Below are positions 45,163 through 54,575 of a stretch of 64,000 nucleotides of DNA, in pieces. The translations under genes were made by a program, and so were the position numbers. The notes beneath the pieces are model-generated. The model was not told the DNA's origin. It saw only the letters and a program-made list of their open reading frames with translations, and searched no databases. Each line of letters starts with the position of its first letter. The first letter of the stretch is position 1. This stretch comes from Frondihabitans peucedani. Its GTDB lineage: Bacteria; Actinomycetota; Actinomycetes; Actinomycetales; Microbacteriaceae. The DNA is taken from assembly GCF_039537585.1 (NCBI RefSeq), contig NZ_BAABAU010000003.1, positions 1 to 64,000 of the forward strand, in the 5' to 3' direction.

Positions 45163-46533
45163 TCACGGAAGGGCCGGCGGCGTCGTCGCCGCGGGCCGGA
45201 CGTCGGACGGATCGAACAGCGCAGGATCGACGTCGCCCACGACCACCGTGGACAGTACGCCCGCGCGCAGCTCGGCGGCGAGACTCTGCACGTCGTCGGC
45301 CGTGACCGCCGCCAGGCGGGCCAGCGACTCGTCGAGATCGACGAACTCGCCCGTTGAGATCTCGGCCCGCCCGAGGCGGTTCATGCGCGTGTCGCTGTCT
45401 TCGAGGGCCAGGGCGGCCGCCCCGCCGAGCATGCCGAGGGAGCGCTCGAGCTCGTCGGAGGTGGCACCGTCGGCCGCGAGCCGGTCGAACTCGTCGAGCA
45501 GGAGCCTCGACACGTCGGGGGCGTTGCGGGGCGCGCAGCCGGCGTAGAGGCCGAAGAGGCCGCCGTCGGAGTAGCTGGGCGTGAACGAGTAGACGGAGTA
45601 GGCGAGGCCGCGCTTCTCGCGGATCTCCTGGAAGAGCCGCGACGACATGCCGCCGCCGAGGACGGCGTTCAGCATGCTCAGCACGGGGCGCCGCGGGTCG
45701 GTGAGTGCCAGGCCGGGCACGCCGAGCAGCACCGTGGCCTGCTCCAGGGGGCGAGGGAGGACGAGGACGGGCTCGCCCTGCACGAAGGGGGCCGGGGCGG
45801 TGGAGCGACGAGGGACCGGGGTGCCCGCGGAGGCGGGCCAGCCGGCCCGGGTGAGGGCGGCCTCGATCCTGCGCACCAGCTCGTCGTGATCGACGGCACC
45901 GGCGACGGTGACGATGAGGTCTTGCGGACGGTAGTTGGCCCGGTAGTGGCGGAGCACGTCGTCGCGCTTCGCCTGGCGGATGCTGTCGGGCGAGCCGCCG
46001 ATGGGCCGACCGAGCGGGTGGTCGCCGAAGACGGACTCGAAGAGGCGCTCGCTGCCGACGTCGGCCGCGTCGTCGTCGGCCATCGCCAGCTCGTCGAGGA
46101 TGACGCCCCGCTCGATCTCGAACTCGGCCTCGTCGAGCGTCGACGAGATCACCATGTCGGCGAGGACATCGACAGCCATGTCGAGATCGACGTCGCGGAC
46201 CTTGGCGTAGTAGCAGGTGTACTCCTTGGCGGTCGCGGCGTTGTGCTCGCCGCCGACGCTCTCGAAGGCCACGGAGATGTCGAAGGCCGACCTCGTCTCG
46301 GTGCCCTTGAAGAGGAGGTGCTCGAGGAAGTGGGTGGAGCCCCGTTCGCCCTCGGTCTCGTCGCGCGAGCCCACGGCGACCCAGAAGCCGACGGTCGCGC
46401 TCCGGGCCCCGGCCATGCGCTCGGAGAGCACCCGGACACCGGTCGTCAGGATGCTCCGGCGGACGAGCTCGTCGCCGGATGCGCGGAACGAGAGCTCGAC
46501 CTGGTCGAGTGGCAGCGGGACAGGACCATTCAT
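45163..46533 (-). CDS. M16 family zinc metallopeptidase
   Basis: Pitrilysin-type processing peptidase, 456 aa. Zn site HFLEH at residues 68-72 with distal FEIERGVILDE, and the C-terminal RGLAYSVYSF segment. Such genes often follow pnp in actinobacteria; here regulators and a reductase intervene. TAGGCT stands 8 nt before the ATG. Confidence 0.93.
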   Translation of the reverse strand: MNGPVPLPLDQVELSFRASGDELVRRSILTTGVRVLSERMAGARSATVGFWVAVGSRDETEGERGSTHFLEHLLFKGTETRSAFDISVAFESVGGEHNAATAKEYTCYYAKVRDVDLDMAVDVLADMVISSTLDEAEFEIERGVILDELAMADDDAADVGSERLFESVFGDHPLGRPIGGSPDSIRQAKRDDVLRHYRANYRPQDLIVTVAGAVDHDELVRRIEAALTRAGWPASAGTPVPRRSTAPAPFVQGEPVLVLPRPLEQATVLLGVPGLALTDPRRPVLSMLNAVLGGGMSSRLFQEIREKRGLAYSVYSFTPSYSDGGLFGLYAGCAPRNAPDVSRLLLDEFDRLAADGATSDELERSLGMLGGAAALALEDSDTRMNRLGRAEISTGEFVDLDESLARLAAVTADDVQSLAAELRAGVLSTVVVGDVDPALFDPSDVRPAATTPPALP

Positions 46534-46585
46534 CGCGTTCGAGCCTACGGGATCGCTGACACCCGAACTGGGGTACGGCAATTGT

Positions 46586-46611
46586 GGACAGACAGACTCG
46601 TCTGTTTGTCC
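46586..46611. promoter_or_regulatory. Palindromic operator of the TetR regulator
   Basis: Two 12-bp arms, GGACAGACAGAC and GTCTGTTTGTCC, separated by TC, match at 11 of 12 positions. The dyad lies between the divergent M16 and TetR genes, just upstream of a TAGGGT -10 box (46622-46627) for the regulator, covering its likely -35. This is a classical TetR autoregulation layout. Confidence 0.8.
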
Positions 46612-46744
46612 TCCTCCATGCTAGGGTCGGTCCACCGAGTGAGGGGCCGAGGCCCCGAAGCCCGGCGGCTAGTCGGACATCCGTCTGCCACCGTCGTTCC
46701 CCTGACGACGGTCTCCAGCCGAATCGTCCTCAAGGAGCCACGCT

Positions 46745-47362
46745 GTGACGGTCGAATTCCCCCCATCGGCCGTCCAGCGCTCCCCTGACGGGCGTGGCCT
46801 CCAGTCGGGCCCCGGCGCCAAGGCGCGCGTGCTCGCGACCGCAGACCGCCTCTTCTACCACGAGGGCATCCGGACCGTCGGCGTCGACCGGCTGATCGCC
46901 GAGTCGTCGGTGACGAAGGCGACGTTCTACAAGCACTTCGGGTCGAAGGACAACCTCGTCCTCGACTACATCGGACGCCGCCGCGACGAGGCCAGGCAGT
47001 CGGTCGAGGACATCCGGCGCGCCACCGAGACGCCGCTCGCCGCGCTCCGCGCCATCGCCCTCGACATCGTCGAGGCCCTGCAGTCGGCCGACTTCCGCGG
47101 CTGCCCCTTCTCGAACGCCGCATCCGAGTTCGCGGAGGCGGCCCACCCCGTCCGCCGGGTCGTCGTCGCGCACCGCGACTGGTACACCGAAGCCCTCGAC
47201 GAGCTCTTCCGAGACGCCTCGCACCCGATGCCGGGCGATGCGGCCGACGAGTTCTACCTGGCCCGCGACGGTGCCATGAGCGGCGCCTACGCCGGCGACG
47301 CCATCGCGTCCTCGGCGGCCTTCACCCGCGTCACCGACGCCCTCCTCGCCGACTGCCGCTGA
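46745..47362 (+). CDS. TetR/AcrR family transcriptional regulator
   Basis: A 205-aa repressor with N-terminal helix-turn-helix (GVDRLIAESSVTKATFYKHF, residues ~45-65) and a ligand-binding domain containing RGCPFSNAASEF. RBS AAGGAG 7 nt before the GTG. Likely binds the 26-bp palindrome upstream. The ligand and other targets are unknown; it is convergent with an aldo/keto reductase, a possible functional partner. Confidence 0.92.
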   Translation: MTVEFPPSAVQRSPDGRGLQSGPGAKARVLATADRLFYHEGIRTVGVDRLIAESSVTKATFYKHFGSKDNLVLDYIGRRRDEARQSVEDIRRATETPLAALRAIALDIVEALQSADFRGCPFSNAASEFAEAAHPVRRVVVAHRDWYTEALDELFRDASHPMPGDAADEFYLARDGAMSGAYAGDAIASSAAFTRVTDALLADCR

Positions 47363-47432
47363 CCGTGCGCGCCGTCGTCCTGGTCGCGCTCGTCGCGGCC
47401 GCGGTCCGCGTGACGCTGCGGGGCCGGGGTCG

Positions 47433-48533
47433 CTAGGAGCTGACCCGGTCGAGCTCCGCGACCTCGTGCCGCGTGAGCTGGACTCGAGCGGCCTCGGCCA
47501 GCTCGACGACCTGCTGCGGCGACGTGGCGCTGGCGACGGGCGCGACGACGTTCGGCTTGGCCAGCAGCCACGCGAGGGAGACCGCGGCGACCGGCGCGGC
47601 GTGGAGCGAGGCGATGCGGTCGAGCTCCGCCAGGATCCGGAGGTTCCGCTTCGAGAGGAGCTTCGCGACCTCGCTCCCCCGCCGGTGACCCTTGATGTCG
47701 GCCTTCGTGCGGTACTTGCCGGAGAGGAAGCCGCTCGCGAGCGCGAACCGCGGCATGACGGCCAGGCGCTGCTGGGCCGCGACCTTCGCGAGGTCTCTCT
47801 CGTACTCGGCGCGGTGGACGAGGCTGTACTGGTTCTGCAGCGCCACCATCGGGGCGATGCCGAGCATGCCCGAGGCGATCCTGGCCTCGTAGAGCCGGTT
47901 GCCGGAGTGGTCGGACCCGCCGAACCAGCGGACCTTGCCGGACCGGATCAGGCGGTCGACGCCGAGCAGGGTGCGTTCGAACGCCACCTCGGTGTCGTCG
48001 ATGTGCAGGTAGAGGAGGTCGATGCGGTCGGTGCCGAGCCGCTTCAGCGACGCGTCGACGGCACGCTCCATCGCCCACGGCGTGAGACCCGGGTTGTCGC
48101 GGTTCTTGCCGACCTTCGTGGCGAGCACGACGTCGTCGCGCGAGCGCCTCGAGCGCATCCACTGCCCGATCAGGCGCTCGCTCGCGCCGTCGGTGTACGA
48201 GTCGGCCGTGTCGAGGAAGTTCCCGCCCACGTTGAGGTAGGTGTCGAGGACGTCGAAGGTCTGGGCGTCGTCGGTCGTCCAGCCGAAGACGTTGCCGCTC
48301 AGCGCGACCGGGAAGACCCGGAGGTCGGAGACTCCGAGGCGCCGGCGGGGCTGGATGATGCCGAGGTCGACCGGGACGGTGGAGATGGGCTGCGTCGGAG
48401 CGGAGTGGCGGCCGTGGGGTGCGGCGGGCCGCTGATCCTGCGCATTCTCATGCGCGTCGTCCTGTGTGGCCGCGGATCGGCGCGCGGAGGATCGCGGAAG
48501 GGACGAATCGACGCGTGCGGTCGGTTCGGTCAC
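47433..48533 (-). CDS. Aldo/keto reductase
   Basis: NADPH-dependent oxidoreductase, 366 aa. Catalytic set visible: Asp and Tyr in FLDTADSYTDG, Lys in LATKVGKN, His in LLYLHIDD. The GTG at 48533 is supported by AGGAGG at 6-nt spacing, so an unusual ~50-residue polar N-terminus (ARRSAATQDDAHENAQDQR) seems real. A TACTCT -10-like box lies upstream near 48564. Confidence 0.92.
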   Translation of the reverse strand: MTEPTARVDSSLPRSSARRSAATQDDAHENAQDQRPAAPHGRHSAPTQPISTVPVDLGIIQPRRRLGVSDLRVFPVALSGNVFGWTTDDAQTFDVLDTYLNVGGNFLDTADSYTDGASERLIGQWMRSRRSRDDVVLATKVGKNRDNPGLTPWAMERAVDASLKRLGTDRIDLLYLHIDDTEVAFERTLLGVDRLIRSGKVRWFGGSDHSGNRLYEARIASGMLGIAPMVALQNQYSLVHRAEYERDLAKVAAQQRLAVMPRFALASGFLSGKYRTKADIKGHRRGSEVAKLLSKRNLRILAELDRIASLHAAPVAAVSLAWLLAKPNVVAPVASATSPQQVVELAEAARVQLTRHEVAELDRVSS

Positions 48534-48849
48534 TCGCTGCCTCCTGATATCTGCCTGAGACGAGAGTAGATCGCCTTCTGGGCCGCAACAGCGCGGCGCA
48601 CCAACTCGTTACCGAATTCGTCACCCCAGTTCCGGGGCGGTTTCGCAATCCGGCCCACCGTCGGGCCGGGGTACGGCTGCCAGTGGGTTCATCGAAAGCG
48701 CTCAGCCGTCTCTGGGCTGAGTGCGGTGGTGCCCACAGGGGCCGTCCGTAGTGTCTGTCGTGTGCGGTTCCTGGGAGGGTTCCGGGGCGACGTTCTTCGT
48801 GGTGGGGGGCGTCGTCGTCACACTGTGCCGGTGGGTAAGCCGGCGCCGA

Positions 48850-48885
48850 GAAGGGCCAGTGCGGTGGGGATCGCGCTGGCCCTTC
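48850..48885. terminator. Unassigned 14-bp hairpin between AKR and pnp genes
   Basis: GAAGGGCCAGTGCG pairs with CGCGCTGGCCCTTC (13 Watson-Crick plus one G-U), 8-nt loop. It is not needed by the flanking genes, since pnp has its own terminator nearer its stop, so it may end an unannotated transcript or be a second terminator. Confidence 0.45.
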
Positions 48886-48939
48886 GCCAATTCTGCTGCC
48901 GACCCGCGGGGCCGCGCCGCGCGGGGGCGGAACGCGGAA

Positions 48940-48970
48940 CGCCCGCCGCCGACCGGGGTCGGGGCGGGCG
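48940..48970 (-). terminator. pnp terminator
   Basis: CGCCCGCC pairs with GGCGGGCG, with an inner CCGACC/GGTCGG stem, 25 nt downstream of the pnp stop on the minus strand. Confidence 0.7.
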
Positions 48971-48994
48971 CTCGCGTGATGAGGCTCGGAGAGG

Positions 48995-51268
48995 CTAGAC
49001 CTCGACCGACGCGTCTTCGGAGACCTCGGCCGCGCCGGAGGAGTCGGTGTCGGCCTCCTCGGCGATGACCGGGGCGAGCGAGAGCTTGCCGCGGTCGTCG
49101 GTCTTGGTGATCTCGACCAGGATCTTCTGGCCGACTCCGAGGACGTCCTCGACGTTCTCGACGCGCTTGCCACCGGCGAGCTTGCGGACCTCGCTGATGT
49201 GCAGCAGACCGTCTTTCCCGGGGAGGAGCGAGACGAACGCACCGAAGGTCGCGATCTTGACGACCGTGCCGAGGAACTGCTCGCCGACCTCGGGGTTGGT
49301 CGGGTTGGCGATCGCGTTGACCTGGGCGCGGGCGGCCTCGGCCGACGGACCGTCGACGGCGCCGATGTACACGGTGCCGTCTTCTTCGATCGAGATGTCG
49401 GCGCCGGTCTCGTCCTGGATGGCGTTGATCGTCTTGCCCTTCGGGCCGATCAGCTCGCCGATCTTGTCCTGCGGGATCTGCACCGAGATCACGCGAGGCG
49501 CGGTCGGGGCCATCTCGTCGGGGGTGTCGATCGCCGAGTTCAGCACGTTCAGGATGGCCGTGCGGGCCTCCTTCGCCTGCTTGAGGGCGGCGTCGAGCAC
49601 GGCCGAGGGGATGCCGTCGAGCTTCGTGTCGAGCTGGATCGCGGTGACGAACTCGGCGGTGCCGGCGACCTTGAAGTCCATGTCGCCGAGGGCGTCTTCG
49701 GCACCGAGGATGTCGGTGAGGGCGGCGTAGCGGGTCTGGCCGTCGACCTCGTCGGAGACGAGACCCATGGCGATGCCGGCGACGGGGGCCTTCAGCGGGA
49801 CGCCCGCGTTGAGCAGCGACAGCGTCGAGGCGCAGACGGAGCCCATCGAGGTCGAGCCGTTCGAGGACAGCGCCTCGGACACCTGACGGATCGCGTAGGG
49901 GAACTCCTCGCGGCTCGGCAGGACCGGCACGAGGGCGCGCTCGGCGAGGAAGCCGTGGCCGATCTCGCGACGCTTCGGCGAACCGACGCGGCCGGTCTCA
50001 CCGGTCGAGTAGGGCGGGAAGTTGTAGTGGTGCAGGTAGCGCTTCTTGGTGATCGGGCTCAGCGAGTCGATCTGCTGCTCCATCTTGAGCATGTTCAGCG
50101 TGGTGACACCCAGGATCTGGGTCTCGCCGCGCTGGAAGATGGCGGAGCCGTGCACGCGCGGGATGACCTGCACCTCGGCGTCGAGCGGACGGATGTCGGC
50201 GAGGCCGCGGCCGTCCATGCGGATCTGCTCGGTGAGGATGCGTGAGCGGACGACCTTCTTGGTGACGGACTTGTAGGCGCCCGAGACCTGACCGGTGGCG
50301 GTGGCGGGCAGCGAGCCCGCCTCGACCTGCTCGGCGATGGCGGCCTTGACGCGGCCCTTCAGCGCGTCGTCGGCGTCCTGGCGCTCCTGCTTCGCGGCGA
50401 TCTGGTAGACGCCCTTCAGCTCCTCCTCCGCGACAGCGGCGACGGCCGAGTAGACCTCGTCGGTGTAGGGCGGGAAGACGGGGTAGTCGGCGATCTCCTT
50501 CGCGGACTGCGCGGCGAGCTTGGCCTGCGCCTCGACGAGGACCTTGAGGAACGGCTTGGCCGCCTCGAGACCCTGCGCGACGACGGCCTCGTCGGGCTTG
50601 GTGTCGCCGCCCTGGATGAGGCCCCAGGCGTGCTCGGTGGCCTCGGCCTCGACCATCATGATCGCGACGTCTTCATTGCCGGCGGCGTCGGTGACGACGC
50701 GGCCCGCGACGGTCAGGTCGAAGACGGCGTCCTCGAGCTGCGACGCCTTCGGGAAGGCGACCCACTGGCCCTTGATGAGCGCGAGGCGCACACCGGCGAT
50801 CGGGCCGGAGAAGGGCAGACCGGAGATCTGCGTGGAGGCGCTGGCCGCGTTGATGGCCAGGGCGTCGTAGAACTCGTCGGGCGCGATCGACAGGACCGTG
50901 ATGACGATCTGGACCTCGTTGCGGAGGCCGTCGACGAACGACGGGCGCAGCGGCCGGTCGATCAGACGGCAGACGAGGATCGCCTCGGTGGAGGGGCGGC
51001 CCTCGCGACGGAAGAACGAGCCGGGGATCTTGCCCGCGGCGTAGGAGCGCTCCTCGACGTCGACGGTCAGGGGGAAGAAGTCGAAGTTGTCCTTCGGGTT
51101 CTTCGAGGCGGAAGTGGCCGACAGAAGCATGGTGTCTTCGTCGAGGTACGCGGCGACGGCTCCCTGAGCCTGCTGCGCGAGGCGGCCGGTCTCGAACCGG
51201 ACCGTCCTGGTGCCGTACTTGCCGTTGTCGATGACGGCTTCGGCGAACTTGATCTCTGGACCCTCCAT
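48995..51268 (-). CDS. pnp: Polyribonucleotide nucleotidyltransferase (PNPase)
   Basis: Phosphorolytic 3'-5' exoribonuclease. The 757-aa protein has two RNase PH domains, with [20 protein letters not shown] and, in the second, [20 protein letters not shown]; then KH ([20 protein letters not shown]) and S1 ([20 protein letters not shown]) domains and an acidic tail. The start at 51268 follows a long leader. rpsO, normally adjacent, is 6 kb away. Confidence 0.97.
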   Translation of the reverse strand: MEGPEIKFAEAVIDNGKYGTRTVRFETGRLAQQAQGAVAAYLDEDTMLLSATSASKNPKDNFDFFPLTVDVEERSYAAGKIPGSFFRREGRPSTEAILVCRLIDRPLRPSFVDGLRNEVQIVITVLSIAPDEFYDALAINAASASTQISGLPFSGPIAGVRLALIKGQWVAFPKASQLEDAVFDLTVAGRVVTDAAGNEDVAIMMVEAEATEHAWGLIQGGDTKPDEAVVAQGLEAAKPFLKVLVEAQAKLAAQSAKEIADYPVFPPYTDEVYSAVAAVAEEELKGVYQIAAKQERQDADDALKGRVKAAIAEQVEAGSLPATATGQVSGAYKSVTKKVVRSRILTEQIRMDGRGLADIRPLDAEVQVIPRVHGSAIFQRGETQILGVTTLNMLKMEQQIDSLSPITKKRYLHHYNFPPYSTGETGRVGSPKRREIGHGFLAERALVPVLPSREEFPYAIRQVSEALSSNGSTSMGSVCASTLSLLNAGVPLKAPVAGIAMGLVSDEVDGQTRYAALTDILGAEDALGDMDFKVAGTAEFVTAIQLDTKLDGIPSAVLDAALKQAKEARTAILNVLNSAIDTPDEMAPTAPRVISVQIPQDKIGELIGPKGKTINAIQDETGADISIEEDGTVYIGAVDGPSAEAARAQVNAIANPTNPEVGEQFLGTVVKIATFGAFVSLLPGKDGLLHISEVRKLAGGKRVENVEDVLGVGQKILVEITKTDDRGKLSLAPVIAEEADTDSSGAAEVSEDASVEV

Positions 51269-51534
51269 ATGGGGGTTCTCTCCTCTTTGTTTTGTATCGC
51301 CCGACCTTGTTGACAGGCGATGTCGCACAGGGAGCACACGCGGAGTGGAGGCGACCTCGACGGCACGCCTGAGGGCGTGCGCAGACGAACCGCGCTTAGG
51401 AGGCGGTGGCGTGTGCCTGGCCAGCAGTAGAAACGGTCGGAGGCGCAGGATGAACCCGCGCGGCTTCCGCACATCACCACCGATGACCAGCTTCGTGCCG
51501 ACCTGTTCCGGGGTGTTCCGTATTTCTTTGTATC
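51269..51534 (-). promoter_or_regulatory. Long structured leader of pnp, candidate actino-pnp RNA
   Basis: About 265 nt between a TAGGAT -10-like box (51546-51541) and the pnp ATG with no coding content. Pairings visible on the minus strand include GGTCGG with CCGACC and CATC-GGTG-GTGATG. A conserved actino-pnp RNA motif is known from this position in actinobacteria; whether this leader matches its covariance model was not tested. Presumed role: control of pnp expression. Confidence 0.4.
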
Positions 51535-51605
51535 GGCGCGATCCTAGCATTCCGCGTGGAAATCCCTCCGAACCGCGAGTCGCGAGCGGGACGGGAGTGG
51601 CGCCT

Positions 51606-51637
51606 GTTACTGGTGTTACTCGTGTGATCGGCGTTAC
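51606..51637 (+). promoter_or_regulatory. Four 9-bp-phased GTTAC-type repeats before the wall-protein gene
   Basis: GTTAC at 51606, GTTAC at 51615, GTGAT at 51624 and GTTAC at 51633: an exact 9-bp period, with TGGT/TCGT/CGGC spacers. The array ends inside the TACAGT -10 box (51635-51640). On the other strand it reads as GTAAC-N4-GTAAC, similar to MtrA response-regulator sites, and the downstream gene fits an MtrA-type wall-remodelling regulon. Confidence 0.65.
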
Positions 51638-51647
51638 AGTCGGGCCT

Positions 51648-52964
51648 ATGGCAAACGACGCACGGCGATCGCGCACGCCCCGGCGCCTGGCTCTGCCCTC
51701 CCTCGGCGTCCTGCTCGTGGCCGGTCTCGCCGCGACGGTCGTGCTCGGAGCACCGCAGCCGGCCTCGGCCTACCCGTCCTGGAGCGAGGTGCAGGCGGCC
51801 AAGGGAAACGCCGCCGCCACCAAGACCCGGGTCGACCAGATCACGTCGGCACTCAGCGGCCTCGAGACAGAGGCTGCGGCCCGGAGCAGCGAGGCCCTGA
51901 AGGCCGATGCGGCCAGCACCGACGCCGAGACGCGGCTCCAAGCGGCGACCGAGCAGGCCCGCGCTCTCGACCAGCAGCTCGCAGCCGAGAAGAAGAAGGC
52001 CGGCGAGGCCCACGAGCAGGCGGGCCAGCTCGCGGCGCACCTCTACCGCATCGGGAACAGCACCTCGCTCGACGGCCAGCTCTTCTCCGGGCGCGACGCC
52101 AGCGGCACCCTCTACAAGCTCGGCGCCCTGTCGCAGCTGACCGCCCAGTGGCAGACGGTCCTCGACGACGCGACCGTCGCGAGCCACGCCGTCTCCTCCC
52201 TCAGCGCTCAGGCCGGCGTCGCAGCCCGCGAGCGCGACCGCCTCGCGGTGAAGGCTCAGACCACCCTGGCCGCGGCGACGGCCGCTCAGCGCGCCGCCGA
52301 CCAGGAGGTCGCGACGGCGACGACGCACCAGCAGACCCTCTACGCCCAGCTCGCCTCCCTGAACAACACCTCGGCGACCCTCGAGGCGAAGTACCGGCAG
52401 GGCGAGGCGGCGAAGGCCGCCTACGAGGCGCAGCAGAAGGCCGCCGCCGCCGAGCACGCGAGGCTCGTCGCGGCGAACGAGGCGGCGCACCGGCCGAAGC
52501 CGGTCGCCGCGCCGGCGCCCGTCCCAGGGTCCGGCTCCAGTGCGGGGTCGGGGTCGAGCGGCTCGGGGTCGAGCGGGTCGGGTTCGAGCGGGTCGGGGTC
52601 GTCCGCCGGGTCGGCTCCGGTCTCGACCGGCGGATCGCTCGGATCGGGCGTCGTCGACGATCCGGCGGGGGCCCAGGCCTACGCGTCGAGCGTCCTCGGC
52701 TCGTACGGCTGGTCGTCGTCGCAGATGTCGTGCCTCGTGCTCCTCTGGAACCAGGAGTCGGGCTGGCGGACGTCGGCCCTCAACCCCTCGAGCGACGCCT
52801 ACGGCATCCCGCAGGCCCTGCCCGCAGACAAGCTGGCCTCCGCCGGCCTCGACTGGCAGACCAGCTACCGGACCCAGATCAACTGGGGCCTCGGCTACAT
52901 CCGGGCCGTCTACTCCTCCCCCTGCGGTGCCTGGGCCCACGAGGTCGCGCACAACTGGTACTGA
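51648..52964 (+). CDS. Secreted coiled-coil protein with lytic-transglycosylase-like C-terminus
   Basis: A 438-aa exported protein. Signal peptide ([20 protein letters not shown] with cut near ASA-YPS); a long Ala/Glu/Gln-rich coiled coil (about 45-290) like CwlO/RipA N-domains; a Gly/Ser linker ([10 protein letters not shown] repeats); and a C-terminal lysozyme-like domain with [20 protein letters not shown], where the Glu of NQESGW is the likely catalytic acid. Probably a peptidoglycan remodelling enzyme. ATG 7 nt after TACAGT: leaderless. Confidence 0.85.
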   Translation: MANDARRSRTPRRLALPSLGVLLVAGLAATVVLGAPQPASAYPSWSEVQAAKGNAAATKTRVDQITSALSGLETEAAARSSEALKADAASTDAETRLQAATEQARALDQQLAAEKKKAGEAHEQAGQLAAHLYRIGNSTSLDGQLFSGRDASGTLYKLGALSQLTAQWQTVLDDATVASHAVSSLSAQAGVAARERDRLAVKAQTTLAAATAAQRAADQEVATATTHQQTLYAQLASLNNTSATLEAKYRQGEAAKAAYEAQQKAAAAEHARLVAANEAAHRPKPVAAPAPVPGSGSSAGSGSSGSGSSGSGSSGSGSSAGSAPVSTGGSLGSGVVDDPAGAQAYASSVLGSYGWSSSQMSCLVLLWNQESGWRTSALNPSSDAYGIPQALPADKLASAGLDWQTSYRTQINWGLGYIRAVYSSPCGAWAHEVAHNWY

Positions 52965-53063
52965 CCCGCTCGGTGTGGCGGGATCCACAGGCGTCTGCAG
53001 ACGTTCTCCACAGCCGCAGGATCGGCAGAGGCGGAGCATAGAGGGCGTGGCTACTCTGATCCC

Positions 53064-54575
53064 ATGGACACCCTCCGGAGCCTGATCGCAGCCAGGTCGA
53101 GCGATGCGCCCGACGACGCCTACCTCGAAGACGCCCGCAGCGAGCGCGTCGTCACCTTCGCCGATCTCGACCGGCAGGCGACCTCGTGGTCGCGAGCCCT
53201 CGACGCCCTCGGCGTAGGTTCGAATGCGACCGTGGTCGTCGACATCGGCGACCCGCTGGCGTTCGCCGTCGCCCACCTCGCCGTGGTCGCCTCCGGTCGG
53301 CGGAGCGTGCCCGTCAACCCCCAGGGCACCTGGGCGGAGACCCTCCGCGCGGTGTCGCTCGGCGGCTCTGCGGCGATCGTGAGCGACCGCGACGAGCCCG
53401 GCGAGTCGAGCGTCCCGGTGCTGCGGCCCGACCCCGCGACGTGCTCTCCCGCGGGGGCGGCCGACTTCGATCCTGCGGCACCCGTCGACGGAGGCGCCGC
53501 TGAGCCGGGGGCGGGCTCCGTGATCCTCTTCACCTCGGGCTCGACCGGCACACCGAAGGGGGTCGAGCTGACCGAGGCGCAGCTGCTCTTCGTCGCCCGC
53601 GCGATCGCCCGGCACAACGCGCTGACGAGCGACGACCGCGGCTTCAACTCGCTGCCGCTGTTCCACGTCAACGCCGAGGTCGTCGGTCTGCTCTCGACGC
53701 TCGTCGCCGGCGCGACGCTCGTCCTCGACCGCGGATTCCACCGCACGGGCTTCTGGGAGCTGCTCGAGGAGCGGCGGATCACCTGGCTGAACGCGGTGCC
53801 CGCGATCCTGGCCGTCCTGGCGAAGTCCGGGCCCGCGCGGCCGCCGGCGGGGCTGCGCTTCGTCCGGAGCGCGTCGTCGGCCCTGCCCGAGGCCGTGCGG
53901 ACGGCGTTCGCCGGCATCCCCATGATCATCAGCTACGGCATGACCGAGGGCGCGAGCCAGATCACGGCGACGCCGCTCGGCGAAGAGCCCCGCGCGGGCT
54001 CCGTCGGGCTGCCGGTCGGCGACGAGGTGCAGCCGCGCGACGCCTCGGGAGGCGCCGTGCCCGTCGGCGAGATCGGCGAGCTGTGGATCCGGGGTCCGGG
54101 CGTCGTCACCGGCTACTTCGAGGGCCGTGCCGCCGACCGCTTCGACGCCGACGGCTGGCTCCGCACCGGCGACCTCGGGCACGTCGACGCCGACGGCTGG
54201 GTGTACCTCGCCGGCCGCACCGACGACGTCATCAACCGCGGCGGCGAGAAGGTCTACCCCGCCGAGGTCGAGGACGTCCTGCTCGAAGACGCGCGGGTGC
54301 GCGAGGCGGTCGTGGTGGCGCGGCCCGACCAGATCCTCGGGTCGGTGCCCGTGGCGTACGTCATCCCCGCCGATCTCGACCTCGCCGATCCTGCGCGCCC
54401 CGACGAGGCCCGGAAGGCGCTGACCGCCGACCTCGCGGCCCGCTGCGACGCCGAGCTGCCCCGGTTCAAGAGGCCGGTCGACATCACGGTGGTCGAAGAC
54501 CTCCCGCGGACGCCGACCGGCAAGGTGCAGCGCGGCCGGACCCGCGAGCTGCTCGCGGAGTCGACGCCAGCGTGA
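53064..54575 (+). CDS. ANL-superfamily AMP-dependent ligase
   Basis: Adenylate-forming acyl-CoA synthetase-like enzyme, 503 aa. P-loop FTSGSTGTPKGVELT, SYGMTEGASQ, GWLRTGDLGHVDADG and the C-terminal catalytic Lys in PRTPTGKVQRG are intact. The acid used is unknown. TACTCT stands 6 nt before the ATG. Its stop overlaps the next gene's GTG, so it forms an operon with a membrane acyltransferase. Confidence 0.9.
   Translation: MDTLRSLIAARSSDAPDDAYLEDARSERVVTFADLDRQATSWSRALDALGVGSNATVVVDIGDPLAFAVAHLAVVASGRRSVPVNPQGTWAETLRAVSLGGSAAIVSDRDEPGESSVPVLRPDPATCSPAGAADFDPAAPVDGGAAEPGAGSVILFTSGSTGTPKGVELTEAQLLFVARAIARHNALTSDDRGFNSLPLFHVNAEVVGLLSTLVAGATLVLDRGFHRTGFWELLEERRITWLNAVPAILAVLAKSGPARPPAGLRFVRSASSALPEAVRTAFAGIPMIISYGMTEGASQITATPLGEEPRAGSVGLPVGDEVQPRDASGGAVPVGEIGELWIRGPGVVTGYFEGRAADRFDADGWLRTGDLGHVDADGWVYLAGRTDDVINRGGEKVYPAEVEDVLLEDARVREAVVVARPDQILGSVPVAYVIPADLDLADPARPDEARKALTADLAARCDAELPRFKRPVDITVVEDLPRTPTGKVQRGRTRELLAESTPA

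Larger units (their letters stand above)
48534..48994. other. 460-bp non-coding region with three strong hairpins
   Basis: No convincing gene. Seen: CTCAGCC/GGCTGAG hairpin (48701-48721); a 14-bp stem with one G-U pair and an 8-nt loop (48850-48885); and the pnp terminator (48940-48970). Near the AKR promoter are CGTTACC/CGTCACC direct repeats. An ORF of 62 aa on the minus strand and one of 90-115 aa on the plus strand have no protein-like composition. A small RNA is possible. Confidence 0.5.

Noticed and set aside
47365-47436. 23-aa hydrophobic ORF (GTG start) after the TetR gene
   Set aside because: Very short, no ribosome-binding site, ends at the convergent aldo/keto reductase stop; probably chance.
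48721-49068. Plus-strand ORF of 115 aa in the gap before pnp
   Set aside because: Overlaps the pnp terminator and 3' end, composition unlike a protein, no start signal.
51474-54182. 902-aa minus-strand ORF opposite the wall protein and ANL ligase
   Set aside because: Shadow of two well-supported genes; no domain.
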